Assembly: GCA_021296135.1 (NCBI GenBank)
Contig: JAGWAZ010000010.1
Span: 1 to 43,360, forward strand
Direction of reading: 5' to 3'
Length of the DNA: 43,360 nucleotides
Origin: Chlorobiota bacterium
GTDB taxonomy: Bacteria > Bacteroidota > Ignavibacteria > OLB7
The position numbers and the translations under genes are program-made. Numbering within the stretch: position 1 is the first letter of the stretch; each line of letters begins with the position of its first letter. This document shows positions 43,241 to 43,360 of this stretch, one piece after another. The notes under the pieces were generated by a model. It worked only from the letters and a program-made list of their open reading frames with translations, was not told where the DNA came from and did not search any database.

Positions 43241-43360
43241 TGTAGACTTCCCCAAAAACTGGACAGTTTGAAAATAGACTCATTAACCTTAAACTCTCAA
43301 TCATGAAGAAGAGTAAGTTTACCCCCAATCAGATCGTAGGTATTCTAAAGGAATACGAAT
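43241..43360 (+). mobile_element. Left end of an IS3-family insertion sequence (cut by window edge)
   Basis: The end sequence TGTAGACTTCCCCAAAAACT starts with TG and is followed by TGGACAGT, as in IS3-group terminal repeats. The transposase OrfA start follows 62 bases later. The right end, OrfB and the target duplication are outside the window. The exact left boundary at 43241 is my estimate. Confidence 0.65.
43303..43360 (+). CDS. IS3-family transposase OrfA (partial)
   Basis: The first 19 codons read MKKSKFTPNQIVGILKEYE, the classic start of IS3/IS911-type OrfA, whose N-terminal helix-turn-helix binds the element ends. In complete elements OrfA is fused to OrfB (the DDE integrase) by programmed -1 frameshifting; neither can be seen here. 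The gene runs off the right edge. Confidence 0.8.
   Translation, partial: MKKSKFTPNQIVGILKEYE

Overview
The window looks like chromosome from a Gram-negative bacterium of the Bacteroidota/Chlorobiota (FCB) branch. Four large secreted proteins, and more weakly a fifth, end in type IX secretion (T9SS) type A sorting domains. There is a -33/-7 promoter of the Bacteroidota kind (TTG, then TAnnTTTG) ahead of the tRNA, an LptF/G permease of the long form, and several predicted outer-membrane beta-barrels. A Kapabacteria/Ignavibacteria-like lineage is my inference; no rRNA is present to settle it. The last ~3.7 kb (about 39.6 kb to the right edge) has a different character and may be foreign DNA or a contig chimera.

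Layout. 0.2-1.9 kb: purE, tRNA-Arg(CCG) and a membrane-anchored TPR protein. 2.1-16.5 kb: a plus-strand run of five exported proteins (2259, 678, 464, 996 and 281 aa), the first a giant GGA(I/L)Y-repeat beta-helix protein; hairpins separate several of them and a U-rich terminator follows the fourth. 16.7-17.2 kb: a TlpA-like thioredoxin. 17.4-29.5 kb is all minus strand: a muconate-semialdehyde-type aldehyde dehydrogenase, a repeat-rich gap with a decayed GNAT acetyltransferase, a complete TRAP transporter (DctM, DctQ, TakP-like DctP), LptF/G, two outer-membrane proteins, then an ECF sigma factor translationally coupled to an unusual anti-sigma protein. 29.6-32.7 kb, plus strand: lon and a Spy/CpxP-like periplasmic protein. 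32.8-33.6 kb, minus: dapD. 33.6-34.85 kb: a long gap without a convincing gene. 34.85-35.4 kb, plus: an SRPBCC-like protein. 35.5-39.4 kb, minus: a FecCD permease overlapping obg, then a 599-aa acidic unknown.

39.6-43.36 kb: a Gfo/Idh oxidoreductase, a HAD-IIA phosphatase broken by three frameshifts and a stop codon, a branched-chain-amino-acid-type ABC binding lipoprotein, a 58-aa Arg/Gln-rich ORF behind a perfect Shine-Dalgarno sequence, and the left end of an IS3-family element cut by the window edge.

The most interesting locus is 24.5-29.5 kb. The protein coded next to the ECF sigma factor has an anti-sigma-like cytoplasmic N-terminus, one inner-membrane helix, a long periplasmic linker and a C-terminal beta-barrel ending in Phe. 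It looks like a single-chain sensor joining both membranes, comparable to the dual membrane-spanning anti-sigma factors described in Bacteroides. Two more barrel proteins follow it. The second theme is the T9SS cargo cluster, whose members carry cohesin-like and dockerin-like pieces that could assemble on the cell surface.
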